NCBI RefSeq assembly: GCF_003219795.1
Contig: NZ_QJVC01000003.1
Coordinates: 248,001-312,000 of the forward strand
Direction: 5' to 3'
Length of the DNA: 64,000 nt
DNA from: Arthrobacter psychrolactophilus
GTDB lineage: Bacteria; Actinomycetota; Actinomycetes; Actinomycetales; Micrococcaceae
A program made the position numbers and the translations under genes. Under the pieces are notes generated by a model. That model saw only the letters and a program-made list of their open reading frames with translations, did not search any database and was not told the origin of the DNA. Positions 52,432-60,861 of the stretch are shown here, in pieces (position 1 is the first letter of the stretch; each line of letters starts with the position of its first letter).

Positions 52432-53418
52432 TTACCACTTGCGTTTGACTTCCTCGGCCCAACCAAAGATGGAAGCCACCCTGATTTTCTCTCCTGCTTC
52501 CGAGGTGATTTCACCGTCAAAATAGCCAAAGCATTGGTGTTCCTCGCTCAGCACGATTACCTTGTTGAAATTTGAATACCTGTCGTAGATCGGTGTGAAC
52601 GTCAGGTCCACCCGGCTGCCCGTGATGCGCCACGGCTTCATCCAGTCGTTGATGTCATAGATCCACGTCAATTCCTCGCTGATCTTTTGAATTTCACCAT
52701 CGATGCGGAGCGAATTTTCTGTGGACGGTGTCCCTTCGGTCCACTTCCCACCAAATTGCAGACCGATCTCACGCCCATCGGTCCGGCCGCTTCCAGAGGC
52801 CCAATTCCACACAATCGAGTAGGGCCAACGGCCCCGCCCATGATCCAAGGTGGCATATGAATCGGCGGCGTCAACCGGGTATTCAACGCCGTCGGCAATT
52901 GTCGTCCCGGACACGGGCAGGCAGTTGTCCTTGCGCGTGTATTGAAAGACTTTGTCGCTCCACGGCACCAAAACGCCCATGGACTGGTGATTCGGCGGAA
53001 CCACCACATCCAGGTCGACCGTCAACCGCTCTGAATCCATGCGCAATTTCACGCCACCGTCGTAGGGGGTCATGCTGATCTGGATTTCTTTCCCGGTCCC
53101 GATGATGGGTTCGTTCGCCATCCCCTTGAGCGTCTTTGAGCCGTTTTTGAGCCACTGAATTTCCGCCAGCGGTATGGCCTTCAGTGTCTTCTTGTCCAAG
53201 AAGAACCCGGCGTTGGTCACCTTGTAATCTGTGTCGGAAACGTTCAGCGCCACCACGTGGGTGGGTGTTGAAATGCACCAGTATTCAAAGCGCTTGTTAC
53301 GGCCCCAACCACGCAGGTTGGCCTGGTGCATGGGTGTCCGGCTCCAACCAACTGCTTCTGGATTCAGGCGACCATTGGGCAGGCACATCTGAACCTGGCT
53401 GGTAATTTCACGTTCCAT
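52432..53418 (-). CDS. DUF2804 family protein
   Basis: 328-residue protein of the DUF2804 family: an N-terminal LPNGRLNPEAVGWSRTPMH motif, a central LDHGRGRWPYSIVWNWASGSG block and a C-terminal FTPIYDRYSNFNKV. The fold looks all-beta, related to hydroxyneurosporene synthase/AttH-like lipocalin domains. Start 53418 is chosen with GAGGAG upstream; 53445 is the alternative. No signal peptide. The gene sits between the transporter permeases and an acyl-CoA dehydrogenase in one transcript, suggesting a part in using the imported compound. Biochemical role unknown. Confidence 0.8.
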   Translation of the reverse strand: MEREITSQVQMCLPNGRLNPEAVGWSRTPMHQANLRGWGRNKRFEYWCISTPTHVVALNVSDTDYKVTNAGFFLDKKTLKAIPLAEIQWLKNGSKTLKGMANEPIIGTGKEIQISMTPYDGGVKLRMDSERLTVDLDVVVPPNHQSMGVLVPWSDKVFQYTRKDNCLPVSGTTIADGVEYPVDAADSYATLDHGRGRWPYSIVWNWASGSGRTDGREIGLQFGGKWTEGTPSTENSLRIDGEIQKISEELTWIYDINDWMKPWRITGSRVDLTFTPIYDRYSNFNKVIVLSEEHQCFGYFDGEITSEAGEKIRVASIFGWAEEVKRKW

Positions 53419-53488
53419 GGATACGGGTTCTCCTCTTGGGGCCATGTGGCCGGATGATCAAACGGTGACGCAGTCTAGGTGGGCGGGG

Positions 53489-54346
53489 TCAGCCCTTGGT
53501 TGCACCTTCGGCCAGGCCGTTAATCAGGTGCTTTTGGACCATCAGGGCAAAGATAACCACGGGAATGACGGTCAATGTACCCACGGCAGTCAAGGCTCCC
53601 CACATGGCACCATTTTCCGTATCCGCCGCCATGCCGGCGATCGCTACTGGAATAGTTGCCGCATTTCGGTTGGTCAGGATGAGCGCAAACAGCAGCTCTT
53701 CCCATGCAAGGATGATGCTAAAGATCAACGTCGAAACAATTCCGGGCATGGAAATCGGGACGATAATCCGGAAGAACGTTGCGAGCCTTGACGCGCCATC
53801 CAGCATCGCCGATTCCTCCAGCTCCTTCGGCAGGGCAGCGAAGAAGGACCGCATCAGCCACATGACGTAGGGAATCAGGAAGGTACAGTAGGCGAGAATA
53901 AGCGTTATGTGCATATCCGTGATGCCCAGGTTTCGAGCCACAAGGAACATCGGCACGGCCAAGGCGATGGGCGGTACTCCACGCGATGCCAGAATCAGCA
54001 CACCGATGGTCGCTCCACCTTTGATGTTAAGTCGGGAGAGTGCGTAGCCAGCCATGGTCCCCAGGGTCAGGGACAGCACGCCGGCACCGATAGCAACGAT
54101 CACCGTGTTGAGCATTCGTCGACCAATGTCGGCTTGCTGCATGTAGCTGGTGTAGTTGTCCATGGTAAACGTGGAGAAGATCTTCGGCGGAGTGGTAAAG
54201 ATATCCGTCGGCAACTTGAACGACGTCGAAATCATCCAGAGCACTGGAAGCAGGAAACCCAGGCAGATGGCCACACCGGCAATGATGCGAAACCACCGGC
54301 CCGCGTCTATTTTTCTTTTGCGAAGTGTCAAGGTCGAGGTGCTCAA
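53489..54346 (-). CDS. Maltose-type (CUT1) ABC permease, MalG-like
   Basis: 285-residue permease with six helices and EAA loop LEESAMLDGASRLATFFRIIV near residue 180 (key part EESAMLDGA). Start overlaps the MalF-like gene by four bases. Partner of 54343 and the lipoprotein at 55323. Confidence 0.93.
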   Translation of the reverse strand: MSTSTLTLRKRKIDAGRWFRIIAGVAICLGFLLPVLWMISTSFKLPTDIFTTPPKIFSTFTMDNYTSYMQQADIGRRMLNTVIVAIGAGVLSLTLGTMAGYALSRLNIKGGATIGVLILASRGVPPIALAVPMFLVARNLGITDMHITLILAYCTFLIPYVMWLMRSFFAALPKELEESAMLDGASRLATFFRIIVPISMPGIVSTLIFSIILAWEELLFALILTNRNAATIPVAIAGMAADTENGAMWGALTAVGTLTVIPVVIFALMVQKHLINGLAEGATKG

Positions 54347-55323
54347 AACCTGTCCTCCAGTTTCTTGGTTGTGCGGAGGAAGATCATCGTCATGATCATG
54401 GTGAGAACAAGAACGATCACCGCCATTGCGGATGATTCGGCGAATTTAAGTGAACGAAACGCCTCCTCATAGATGTACAGGTTGACCACATTTGTCGATT
54501 GGCCCGGCCCTCCCCTAGTGGCGGCGAGCGCAATGTCGAACATCTTTACGGCGCCAAGCCAGCGAACGACGAAGACTGCGCCGATGGCACTGGCCAGCAT
54601 GGGCAGGCTGACGTGGATGAGGGTGTGCCACCAGCGTGCACCGTCCACGGCTGCGGCCTCGAAAACATCCTTCGGGAGTGCCAGCATGGCGGCCGAGGCA
54701 ATGAGGACGATGAACGGGGTCCAGCGCCACGTGTCGATCAAGACGATGCTGATCATGGCAAGGTTCGGATCCCCCAGCCAGTTCAGCGGGCCAATGCCAG
54801 CGAAGCCCAACACATAGTTGACGATTCCCCAGAGTGGATCGAGCAGCATTTTCCATACTCCACCGGCGACAACCGGGGCCACCACCATGGGGATGAGGAA
54901 GAGTGCGCGAACCAGTCCACGCCATTTCCATTCCACATTGAGCAGATAGGCGATGCCAAAGCCGAGCACCATCTGCAAGGGAAGAGCTAGAACCAGGTAG
55001 ATGCCGGTGACCTTCAAGGAGTTCAGGAACCCCGGATCCGTAATGGCGTCTTTGTAGTTATCCCAACCGACCCACCCCTTGGGTGCGAACGTCGCCAGAT
55101 TCAGCTCGGAAAAGCTGATCTGAATCGTGTAGAAGATGGGGTAAGCCAGCAGTGCCAGCAACAGCAGGGTTGTTGGCCCAAGAAAGGTCCACTTGCTGAA
55201 CAGATCGTTGGCCTTCAGCCTGGCCCGCGATGGCTGAGAATAGCCGCCTTTCACCGATCTCCTTGAACTCGGCGGAGATCCGCTCGCGTCCTTGGTTTTT
55301 GTGAGAAGAGGAGAGTTGGACAT
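54343..55323 (-). CDS. Maltose-type (CUT1) ABC permease, MalF-like
   Basis: 326-residue permease with a basic N-terminal tail, six helices and EAA loop FEAAAVDGARWWHTLIHVSL near residue 218. Its ATG shares one base with the lipoprotein stop (TAATG), so there is direct translational coupling and, unlike other operons here, no stem-loop between them. No ATPase gene is linked. Confidence 0.93.
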   Translation of the reverse strand: MSNSPLLTKTKDASGSPPSSRRSVKGGYSQPSRARLKANDLFSKWTFLGPTTLLLLALLAYPIFYTIQISFSELNLATFAPKGWVGWDNYKDAITDPGFLNSLKVTGIYLVLALPLQMVLGFGIAYLLNVEWKWRGLVRALFLIPMVVAPVVAGGVWKMLLDPLWGIVNYVLGFAGIGPLNWLGDPNLAMISIVLIDTWRWTPFIVLIASAAMLALPKDVFEAAAVDGARWWHTLIHVSLPMLASAIGAVFVVRWLGAVKMFDIALAATRGGPGQSTNVVNLYIYEEAFRSLKFAESSAMAVIVLVLTMIMTMIFLRTTKKLEDRF

Positions 55324-56687
55324 TACTTGCTCAGCGCCTTGTCAATTTCAGCTGCGGCGTCATCGAGGGCCTTGGCAGTGTCGTTGGGATTCGCCATGGC
55401 CACGGCCGTCTCATCAGCCAAAATTCGCTGTACTTCGTCGGAGTTGGTCAGGCGGGGGCGCCACATTTTTCCGGTTTCGGCATCGGCGTAGGCATCCTTC
55501 AGCGCGGCAAAGACGGGGCTGAGCCATTCGTGCTCGGGAGTCGAGTCAAGGGTGGAGGTTCGCGCAGGAAATACTCCGAGGGTGTTGGACTGCCAGACTT
55601 CACCTTCGCTGGAGCTGAGCCATTCAATGAGCTTCCACGCAGCTTCCGTGTTCTGGCTGCGGCTGGCGATGGCACCGCTCCAGATACCGCGGTGTGCACC
55701 AGAACTCTTAGTTCCGGCAGGCATGACCTGAATGCCAACCTGGTCGGCCGTCAAGGTAGTCGTTTTCGGATCAATGGCTGTGCCCTTGTAGACGCTCCCC
55801 CAGTTGAACATGGTGGCGGTCTTGCCCTGGCGGAAAGCCTCCAACGGTTCGGTGAACTGCCAAGTTGAGGCACCGGGAGGGGCGTATTTGAGCATCTCAA
55901 CGTGCGTCTGCAGTGCGGCAACGCCGGTGGCGTTGTTGAAGGCCGGCTTGTTGTCCCCGTCCAGGAGTTCGCCACCATTGGCGTTGAAGATGGTTTGCCA
56001 CACGGTGGGAGTCAACGGATCACGGGTGAAGTAGGTGCCTACCGCCCATGTGTCGTCCTTGCCATCGCCATTGGTATCCCGCACCAGCTTGGGGGCTTGG
56101 GACATGTAGTCGTCCCAGGTGAGACCCGGGGTCGGTTCCGGAACGCCGGCATCCTTGTAGAGGGACTTGTTGTAGAACATCATCAGCATGTTGGAGCGCA
56201 GCGGGACACCGTACTGCACGCCTTCCCATTCGCCTGCGGCCAGAGGGGCTGCGTTGAAATCGTTCCAGTCGTAGCCGGCGTCGGTCCAGTCGGCCGCATC
56301 TTTTTTCAGATCTAACAGGGCACCTGTGGAAGCCATCTGGGGGATCCACGGATCATCGGCCATGACAATGTCGTAGGTGGGATCAGCGGCTGTGAGTTCA
56401 AGCATGGTCTTGGCCAACTGGTCACCGTAGGGGACACCATCAATGGTCACTTTGATGTTCGGGAACTTCTTGTTGAATTCCGGGACCATCTGCTCTTGCC
56501 ACTGCTTGGCGTAACCGTCGTTGGCAAGGATCCTGATTTCCACCGGCTTCTCGACCGTGCCAACGCCACCGGACTCCTTGGCGGGGCCGCTGCATGCAGC
56601 GGTTGCCAACATGGCGGCGGCTAGGACACCGGCGCCAAGAATGGCCCGACGAGAGGGCATGGTGGCTAATCCTGTTTTATTCATCAT
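55323..56687 (-). CDS. Maltose-type solute-binding lipoprotein
   Basis: 454-residue binding protein. Start 56687 is set by GAGG six bases upstream. Tat-like PSRRAILGAG, hydrophobic core and lipobox ending TAAC at about 32. Mature motifs KPVEIRILANDGYAKQWQEQ and MVPEFNKKFPNIKVTIDGV (early part of the first lobe) fit CUT1 binding proteins. First gene of the transporter-DUF2804-acyl-CoA dehydrogenase transcript. The shared 15-bp element at 56792-56806, 105 bases upstream, links it to the aldehyde dehydrogenase and CoA-transferase units. Confidence 0.92.
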   Translation of the reverse strand: MMNKTGLATMPSRRAILGAGVLAAAMLATAACSGPAKESGGVGTVEKPVEIRILANDGYAKQWQEQMVPEFNKKFPNIKVTIDGVPYGDQLAKTMLELTAADPTYDIVMADDPWIPQMASTGALLDLKKDAADWTDAGYDWNDFNAAPLAAGEWEGVQYGVPLRSNMLMMFYNKSLYKDAGVPEPTPGLTWDDYMSQAPKLVRDTNGDGKDDTWAVGTYFTRDPLTPTVWQTIFNANGGELLDGDNKPAFNNATGVAALQTHVEMLKYAPPGASTWQFTEPLEAFRQGKTATMFNWGSVYKGTAIDPKTTTLTADQVGIQVMPAGTKSSGAHRGIWSGAIASRSQNTEAAWKLIEWLSSSEGEVWQSNTLGVFPARTSTLDSTPEHEWLSPVFAALKDAYADAETGKMWRPRLTNSDEVQRILADETAVAMANPNDTAKALDDAAAEIDKALSK

Positions 56688-56791
56688 TGAATCCTCGTTC
56701 TGAAAACTTTCATGGACATCCCACGGCACATCGTCGTGACTTGGGACACTTGACCTACCGAAACACCACGATGACAGAAGTCATCTAGTCA

Positions 56792-56806
56792 AGTCCAATA
56801 CTTAGT
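56792..56806 (-). promoter_or_regulatory. Regulon motif, copy A (transporter operon)
   Basis: Minus strand reads ACTAAGTATTGGACT. It shares AGTATTGGACT exactly with 57899-57913 and 59474-59488. A partial copy (AACTAAGTATTA) lies 22 bases upstream at 56828-56839, overlapping the lysR stop codon. Confidence 0.6.
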
Positions 56807-56833
56807 TCTTATTTCAGTTATAACGATTAATAC

Positions 56834-57751
56834 TTAGTTGATGAGATATTTCGGTACGATCGTCGGCTCCGGCATCGCTCGGCGGATGATGTCGAGGACC
56901 GCCAGGAGGTCGCAGCCAGCGTCCGCTTCCCGCCAGACCAAAACGGCCGCGAGGTGCGGCACGTCGCCCTTCAACTCCTTGTAGATCAGGCCAGGGAAAT
57001 TGACGTGCTGAACGGAAGAGACGGTGATTGTCACGCCCACGCCGGCGGCAACCAAACCAAGGATTGTGTAGGAATCAGGCGCTTCTTGCAGGATCCTCGG
57101 CACAAAACCCGCTTGAAGAGCCAAATGCACCGTTGCGTCCCTAATGGTTGATCCCAGAGTGCCAGGAAAGGAGACGAATCGATCCTCCGCCAAGTCACGC
57201 AGATCAATCGATTCTTCATTGGCCAGCGGATGGTCCGTCGGGAGCGCCACGACCAAGCGTTCGTACTCGTAGATATGGGTTGACAAGCCTTGTTTGGTGA
57301 TGGGCAACCGGGCAAATCCGATGCCGAGCTCACCGCTGGCCACCATCCTCACGGCAGCCCCGCCGTAGATTTGCCCCAATAAGACCAGTTCAATACCGGG
57401 TTGCTCTGCCCGAACCGCGCGCGTCAAGGTCGGCAGCGCTTCCCGGCTGCTTGCCCCGGCATAGCCAACCTTCACTCGGCCAACAATTCCGGCACTGCCC
57501 ATGATCGCCGCCCGCTTGGCAAGTTCGACGTCGACCAGCACCTTTCGGGCGGGCTCCAGGAACGCTTGCCCCGCCTCGGTGAGCATGACCGATCGCGTAT
57601 TCCGCTCAAAGAGCTTGACGCGAAGTTCCTTTTCGAGTTGTTTAATCTGTTGGCTGAGCTGGGGCTGGGCCATGTGAAGCCGCTCGGCCGCCCGGCCAAA
57701 ATGCAACTCCTCAGCGACCATCACGAACCCTTTGAGACTGCGGAGTTCCAT
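56834..57751 (-). CDS. LysR-family transcriptional regulator
   Basis: 305-residue regulator. N-terminal winged HTH (FGRAAERLHMAQPQLSQQIK, residues 18-37), then the two-lobed co-inducer domain from about 92 (GRVKVGYAGASSREALPTL). Standard family length. It lies between the transporter operon (same strand) and the divergent aldehyde dehydrogenase gene, with 231 bases to the latter. The AGTATTGGACT elements in front of three transcription units make it the likely regulator of a regulon, with a pathway intermediate as inducer. Confidence 0.92.
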   Translation of the reverse strand: MELRSLKGFVMVAEELHFGRAAERLHMAQPQLSQQIKQLEKELRVKLFERNTRSVMLTEAGQAFLEPARKVLVDVELAKRAAIMGSAGIVGRVKVGYAGASSREALPTLTRAVRAEQPGIELVLLGQIYGGAAVRMVASGELGIGFARLPITKQGLSTHIYEYERLVVALPTDHPLANEESIDLRDLAEDRFVSFPGTLGSTIRDATVHLALQAGFVPRILQEAPDSYTILGLVAAGVGVTITVSSVQHVNFPGLIYKELKGDVPHLAAVLVWREADAGCDLLAVLDIIRRAMPEPTIVPKYLIN

Positions 57752-57898
57752 GCGTAACCTTCCGTCATTAGTCCGCTACAATTTCGTGCACTGGCGTGCG
57801 GGCGGCATCAAGTATGTCCCGACATGCTAGCCAAGCTATACGCTCTCGGTGGTCGGCGCCGCACCCATTAGGACAAAATCATCATAAATTCCACCATT

Positions 57899-57913
57899 AA
57901 TTAGTATTGGACT
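57899..57913 (+). promoter_or_regulatory. Regulon motif, copy B (aldehyde dehydrogenase/lysR)
   Basis: AATTAGTATTGGACT, 70 bases before the aldehyde dehydrogenase ATG and 148 bases before the lysR start. Shares 11 bases exactly with copies A and C. Confidence 0.6.
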
Positions 57914-57982
57914 GTATAGCCGCTCAGCTGGGATCGTGAGTGGCTAGACCCAAGTATCTGCCTGCAGAAGGAATCCTCAACG

Positions 57983-59359
57983 ATGAGCAAGTATGCAACC
58001 ATCAACCCGGCAACTGGCGAACGTGTTGCCGAGTTTCCAACCCTCAGCGACTCAGATGTGGAGCACGTGCTGACTCGCTCCTTCGCTCGGTACACGGAAT
58101 GGCGCGATCGTCCGCTGAGCGAACGAGCCGCGGTCTTGCATCAGGTGGCAAAACTGCACCGTGAACGCGCCGACGAGCTTGCGGCGCTGCTGACCCTTGA
58201 AATCGGGAAGCCGACGGCGGAGGCCAAGGGCGAGGTGGCCCTCGTGGCTTCGATTTATGACTACTATGCGGACAACGCCGAACGCTTCCTTCGCGAGGAA
58301 CCCTTGGAGATCAAGGGGCCGGGTACGGCGGTGGTTCGTACCGAAGCCATCGGGCCCCTCATTGGGATCATGCCGTGGAATTTCCCTTATTACCAAGTTG
58401 CTCGGTTTGCCGGACCCAATATTGTTTTGGGCAACACCATTATCTTGAAACACTCGAGCAATTGCCCTCAATCGGCCCTGGCCATCGAAGCCATCTTCCG
58501 TGACGCAGGGCTTCCCGCCGATGTTTACATCAACGCATTCGCCACCTCGGGGCAGATTTCTGCCATGATCGCCGATCCACGGGTACAGGGCGTCTCGCTC
58601 ACCGGCTCCGAAAAGGCCGGATCCGCCGTCGCCGAGGTGGCCGGACGGCACCTGAAAAAGGTCGTCCTGGAACTGGGTGGCTCCGATCCGTTCATCGTGC
58701 TGCCGGATGCCGATCTGGATGAGGCTGTGGCCGGCGCCGTTTCCGGCCGAATGTACAACGGGGGCCAGGCCTGCACAGCCTCCAAGCGCTTCATCATCGT
58801 CGGGGACATCTACGACGAGTTCCTGCGACGCTACACCGAAGCAATGTCGCGCATCACGCCCGGGGACCCCTTGGACCCGGCAACGTCCTACGGCCCGTTG
58901 TCGTCCCAGGCCGCCGCCGACGAAATCGCGGAGATTGTCCACGACGCCACATCCAAGGGTGCAACCGCCGTCACTGGCGGACAAGGTCCCGAAGGGCCAG
59001 GGGCCTACTACCCCGCAACGGTCCTGACCGGCGTTACACCCCAGATGCGCGCCTACTCAGAAGAGATCTTCGGCCCAGCTGCCGTGGTCTACCGGGTTGA
59101 GTCCATCGACGCCGCAGTTGACCTTGCCAACGATTCCCCCTATGGGTTGTCCAGCTCCATTTTCACCACGGATATCGAGTCCGCAAAGCTGATTGCAGAG
59201 CGCCTGGAAACCGGCATGGTCTGGGTCAACAGCACCAGTCGCAGTACCGCCGACCTGCCCTTTGGAGGCGTGAAGCGTTCCGGCTTTGGACGTGAACTGG
59301 CACATTTCGGGATCAACGAATTCGCCAATAAGAAACTCATTCGGATTCCCGCAGCGTAA
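57983..59359 (+). CDS. NAD(P)-dependent aldehyde dehydrogenase (succinate-semialdehyde dehydrogenase-like)
   Basis: 458-residue oxidoreductase that oxidises an aldehyde to the acid. Catalytic Cys264 in GGQACTASKRF, general base Glu230 in VVLELGGSDP, and cofactor segments IMPWNFPYYQVARF (about 129) and LTGSEKAGSAVAE (about 206). ATG start with GAAGGAATCC upstream. Monocistronic: a 17-bp stem terminator follows. The ELGGSDPFIV form is common in GabD-like enzymes, so a semialdehyde substrate is plausible. Together with the CoA-transferase unit downstream, it would supply the acid to be activated. Confidence 0.92.
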   Translation: MSKYATINPATGERVAEFPTLSDSDVEHVLTRSFARYTEWRDRPLSERAAVLHQVAKLHRERADELAALLTLEIGKPTAEAKGEVALVASIYDYYADNAERFLREEPLEIKGPGTAVVRTEAIGPLIGIMPWNFPYYQVARFAGPNIVLGNTIILKHSSNCPQSALAIEAIFRDAGLPADVYINAFATSGQISAMIADPRVQGVSLTGSEKAGSAVAEVAGRHLKKVVLELGGSDPFIVLPDADLDEAVAGAVSGRMYNGGQACTASKRFIIVGDIYDEFLRRYTEAMSRITPGDPLDPATSYGPLSSQAAADEIAEIVHDATSKGATAVTGGQGPEGPGAYYPATVLTGVTPQMRAYSEEIFGPAAVVYRVESIDAAVDLANDSPYGLSSSIFTTDIESAKLIAERLETGMVWVNSTSRSTADLPFGGVKRSGFGRELAHFGINEFANKKLIRIPAA

Positions 59360-59386
59360 CGTCCGTTCGCTGCTGAAATACCCTGC

Positions 59387-59424
59387 CACATCGTCGCCCG
59401 GGAGACTTCCCGGGCGACGATGTG
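59387..59424 (+). terminator. Strong stem-loop terminator after aldehyde dehydrogenase
   Basis: Perfect 17-bp stem (59387-59403 with 59408-59424) and a 4-base GACT loop, starting 28 bases past the stop codon. The stem is very stable; the following T-run is short, common in high-GC actinobacteria. Confidence 0.85.
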
Positions 59425-59473
59425 CGTTAACGGACCTTTCGATTATTCCATTATTGGCATCAATAAGCATCCC

Positions 59474-59488
59474 AATAAGTATTGGACT
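59474..59488 (+). promoter_or_regulatory. Regulon motif, copy C (CoA-transferase unit)
   Basis: AATAAGTATTGGACT, 55 bases before the CoA-transferase start and just after the preceding terminator. CAATAAG also recurs 12 bases upstream. Confidence 0.6.
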
Positions 59489-59543
59489 GGAAGTAATCCT
59501 GCTGCGATCGTTAACCCAACCAACGACGCTGCCAAGGAGTACC

Positions 59544-60845
59544 GTGACTCTTGATTCAACCCCCCTACATGAGGGGACGCCGAACTCCGGGTTCACGTTT
59601 CCCGGAGCACCCTTGGGATCTGACCTGTTCGGCCGCACAGGCACCGGACCCCTATCCGGACTGCTCGTTGCCGATTTTGGACGTGTCCTGGCTGGCCCCT
59701 ACTGCACCATGCTGCTGGCGGACATGGGAGCAACAGTGGTGAAAATTGAAAGCCCCGATGGCGATGAAACACGGGACTGGAAGCCACCAGTACGGAATGG
59801 CGAGTCAACGTACTACCTCTCGATCAACCGGAACAAGGGAGCAATAGCCCTTGACCTTCAGGACTCCGATGATCGCGATATCGCCCATGGCATTGCCCGG
59901 CGGGCGGATATTGTGGTTGAAAATTTCAAACCGAACGGATTGAACCGTTTCGGCCTCGACTACGAATCCGTCGCCGCCGTGAATCCCGCGGTAATTTATG
60001 CCTCCATCACAGGTTTCGGAACGGCCGGCGGAGCTGCCCTTCCCGGATACGATCTCCTGGTCCAGGCCCTCTCCGGGCTCATGAGCGTGACCGGCTCACC
60101 AGAAAGCCCTGCTTACCGGTCCGGCGTAGCCGTGTTTGATGTGATGACCGGCCTCCACACAGCCATTGGAATTCTGGCCGCTCTTCAGGAGCGCAATCGC
60201 AGCGGGAAAGGCCAACGGGTCGAAGTCAACCTGATGTCGTCCGCCCTTTCGGGCATGGTGAACCAGACGGCCGGCTATTTACTCAGCGGCACCGTACCCA
60301 CACGGCTCGGCAACGAACACCCCAGCATCTACCCCTATGAGCCGATGGCCACCGGAGATGGTGACATTGTCATCGCCATTGGCAACGACTCGCAATTTCG
60401 CAGGCTCTGCGAAGCCATCGGCACACCGGCCTTGAGCGCAGATGACCGCTTCGTCGCAGCTCCCCAGCGCAGCCTGAACCGCCATCTCCTCAGGCCGCTG
60501 TTACTGGAGGCGCTAAGCAAACGCAGTTCCGCCGAATGGTTCCAGGTACTGACGCAGGCACGGATCCCGTGTGCCCCGATCAACGATGTGCGTCAGGGGC
60601 TTGAATTCGCCAAGGGCATTGGCTTGGATCCCGTCGTCGAGGTAGGCCAGGGCGCCGATGCGCTGCCCGGGATCCGCAACCCCATCACGTTCTCCCAGAC
60701 ACCTGTCAGCTACGATCTGGTGCCGCCAGCTCATGACGGACACCGTGAGCCGATCCTCGCCTGGCTCCGCGCCACGTCCACCGGCGCAGAAGCTTCCACC
60801 GGCACCTCCAATTCCACCCAGCGCACCAGTTCCATCAAGTTCTAG
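59544..60845 (+). CDS. CaiB/BaiF (class III) CoA-transferase
   Basis: 433 residues, starting at GTG 59544 behind AAGGAG; the frame extends upstream through the terminator but that part is not coding. Family motifs: LLVADFGRVLAGPYCTMLLA (about 40-59), GATVVKIESPDGDETRDW and NRNKGAIALDL. It would move CoA from a donor to a carboxylic acid. Odd point: in the catalytic block most relatives read VDVSLLD, with the acylated Asp last; here it is VEVNLMS, so the Asp appears replaced by Ser. First gene of the degradation operon with acyl-CoA dehydrogenase, thiolase and enoyl-CoA hydratase. Confidence 0.88.
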   Translation: MTLDSTPLHEGTPNSGFTFPGAPLGSDLFGRTGTGPLSGLLVADFGRVLAGPYCTMLLADMGATVVKIESPDGDETRDWKPPVRNGESTYYLSINRNKGAIALDLQDSDDRDIAHGIARRADIVVENFKPNGLNRFGLDYESVAAVNPAVIYASITGFGTAGGAALPGYDLLVQALSGLMSVTGSPESPAYRSGVAVFDVMTGLHTAIGILAALQERNRSGKGQRVEVNLMSSALSGMVNQTAGYLLSGTVPTRLGNEHPSIYPYEPMATGDGDIVIAIGNDSQFRRLCEAIGTPALSADDRFVAAPQRSLNRHLLRPLLLEALSKRSSAEWFQVLTQARIPCAPINDVRQGLEFAKGIGLDPVVEVGQGADALPGIRNPITFSQTPVSYDLVPPAHDGHREPILAWLRATSTGAEASTGTSNSTQRTSSIKF

Positions 60846-60861
60846 AAAGGGTTGGCCCACC

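Noticed and set aside
58052-58984. 310-codon minus-strand frame inside the aldehyde dehydrogenase gene
   Set aside because: Antisense shadow of a gene with complete catalytic motifs.
59286-59543. N-terminal extension of the CoA-transferase frame
   Set aside because: Runs through the aldehyde dehydrogenase end, a terminator and the regulon motif; the GTG at 59544 has an AAGGAG site.
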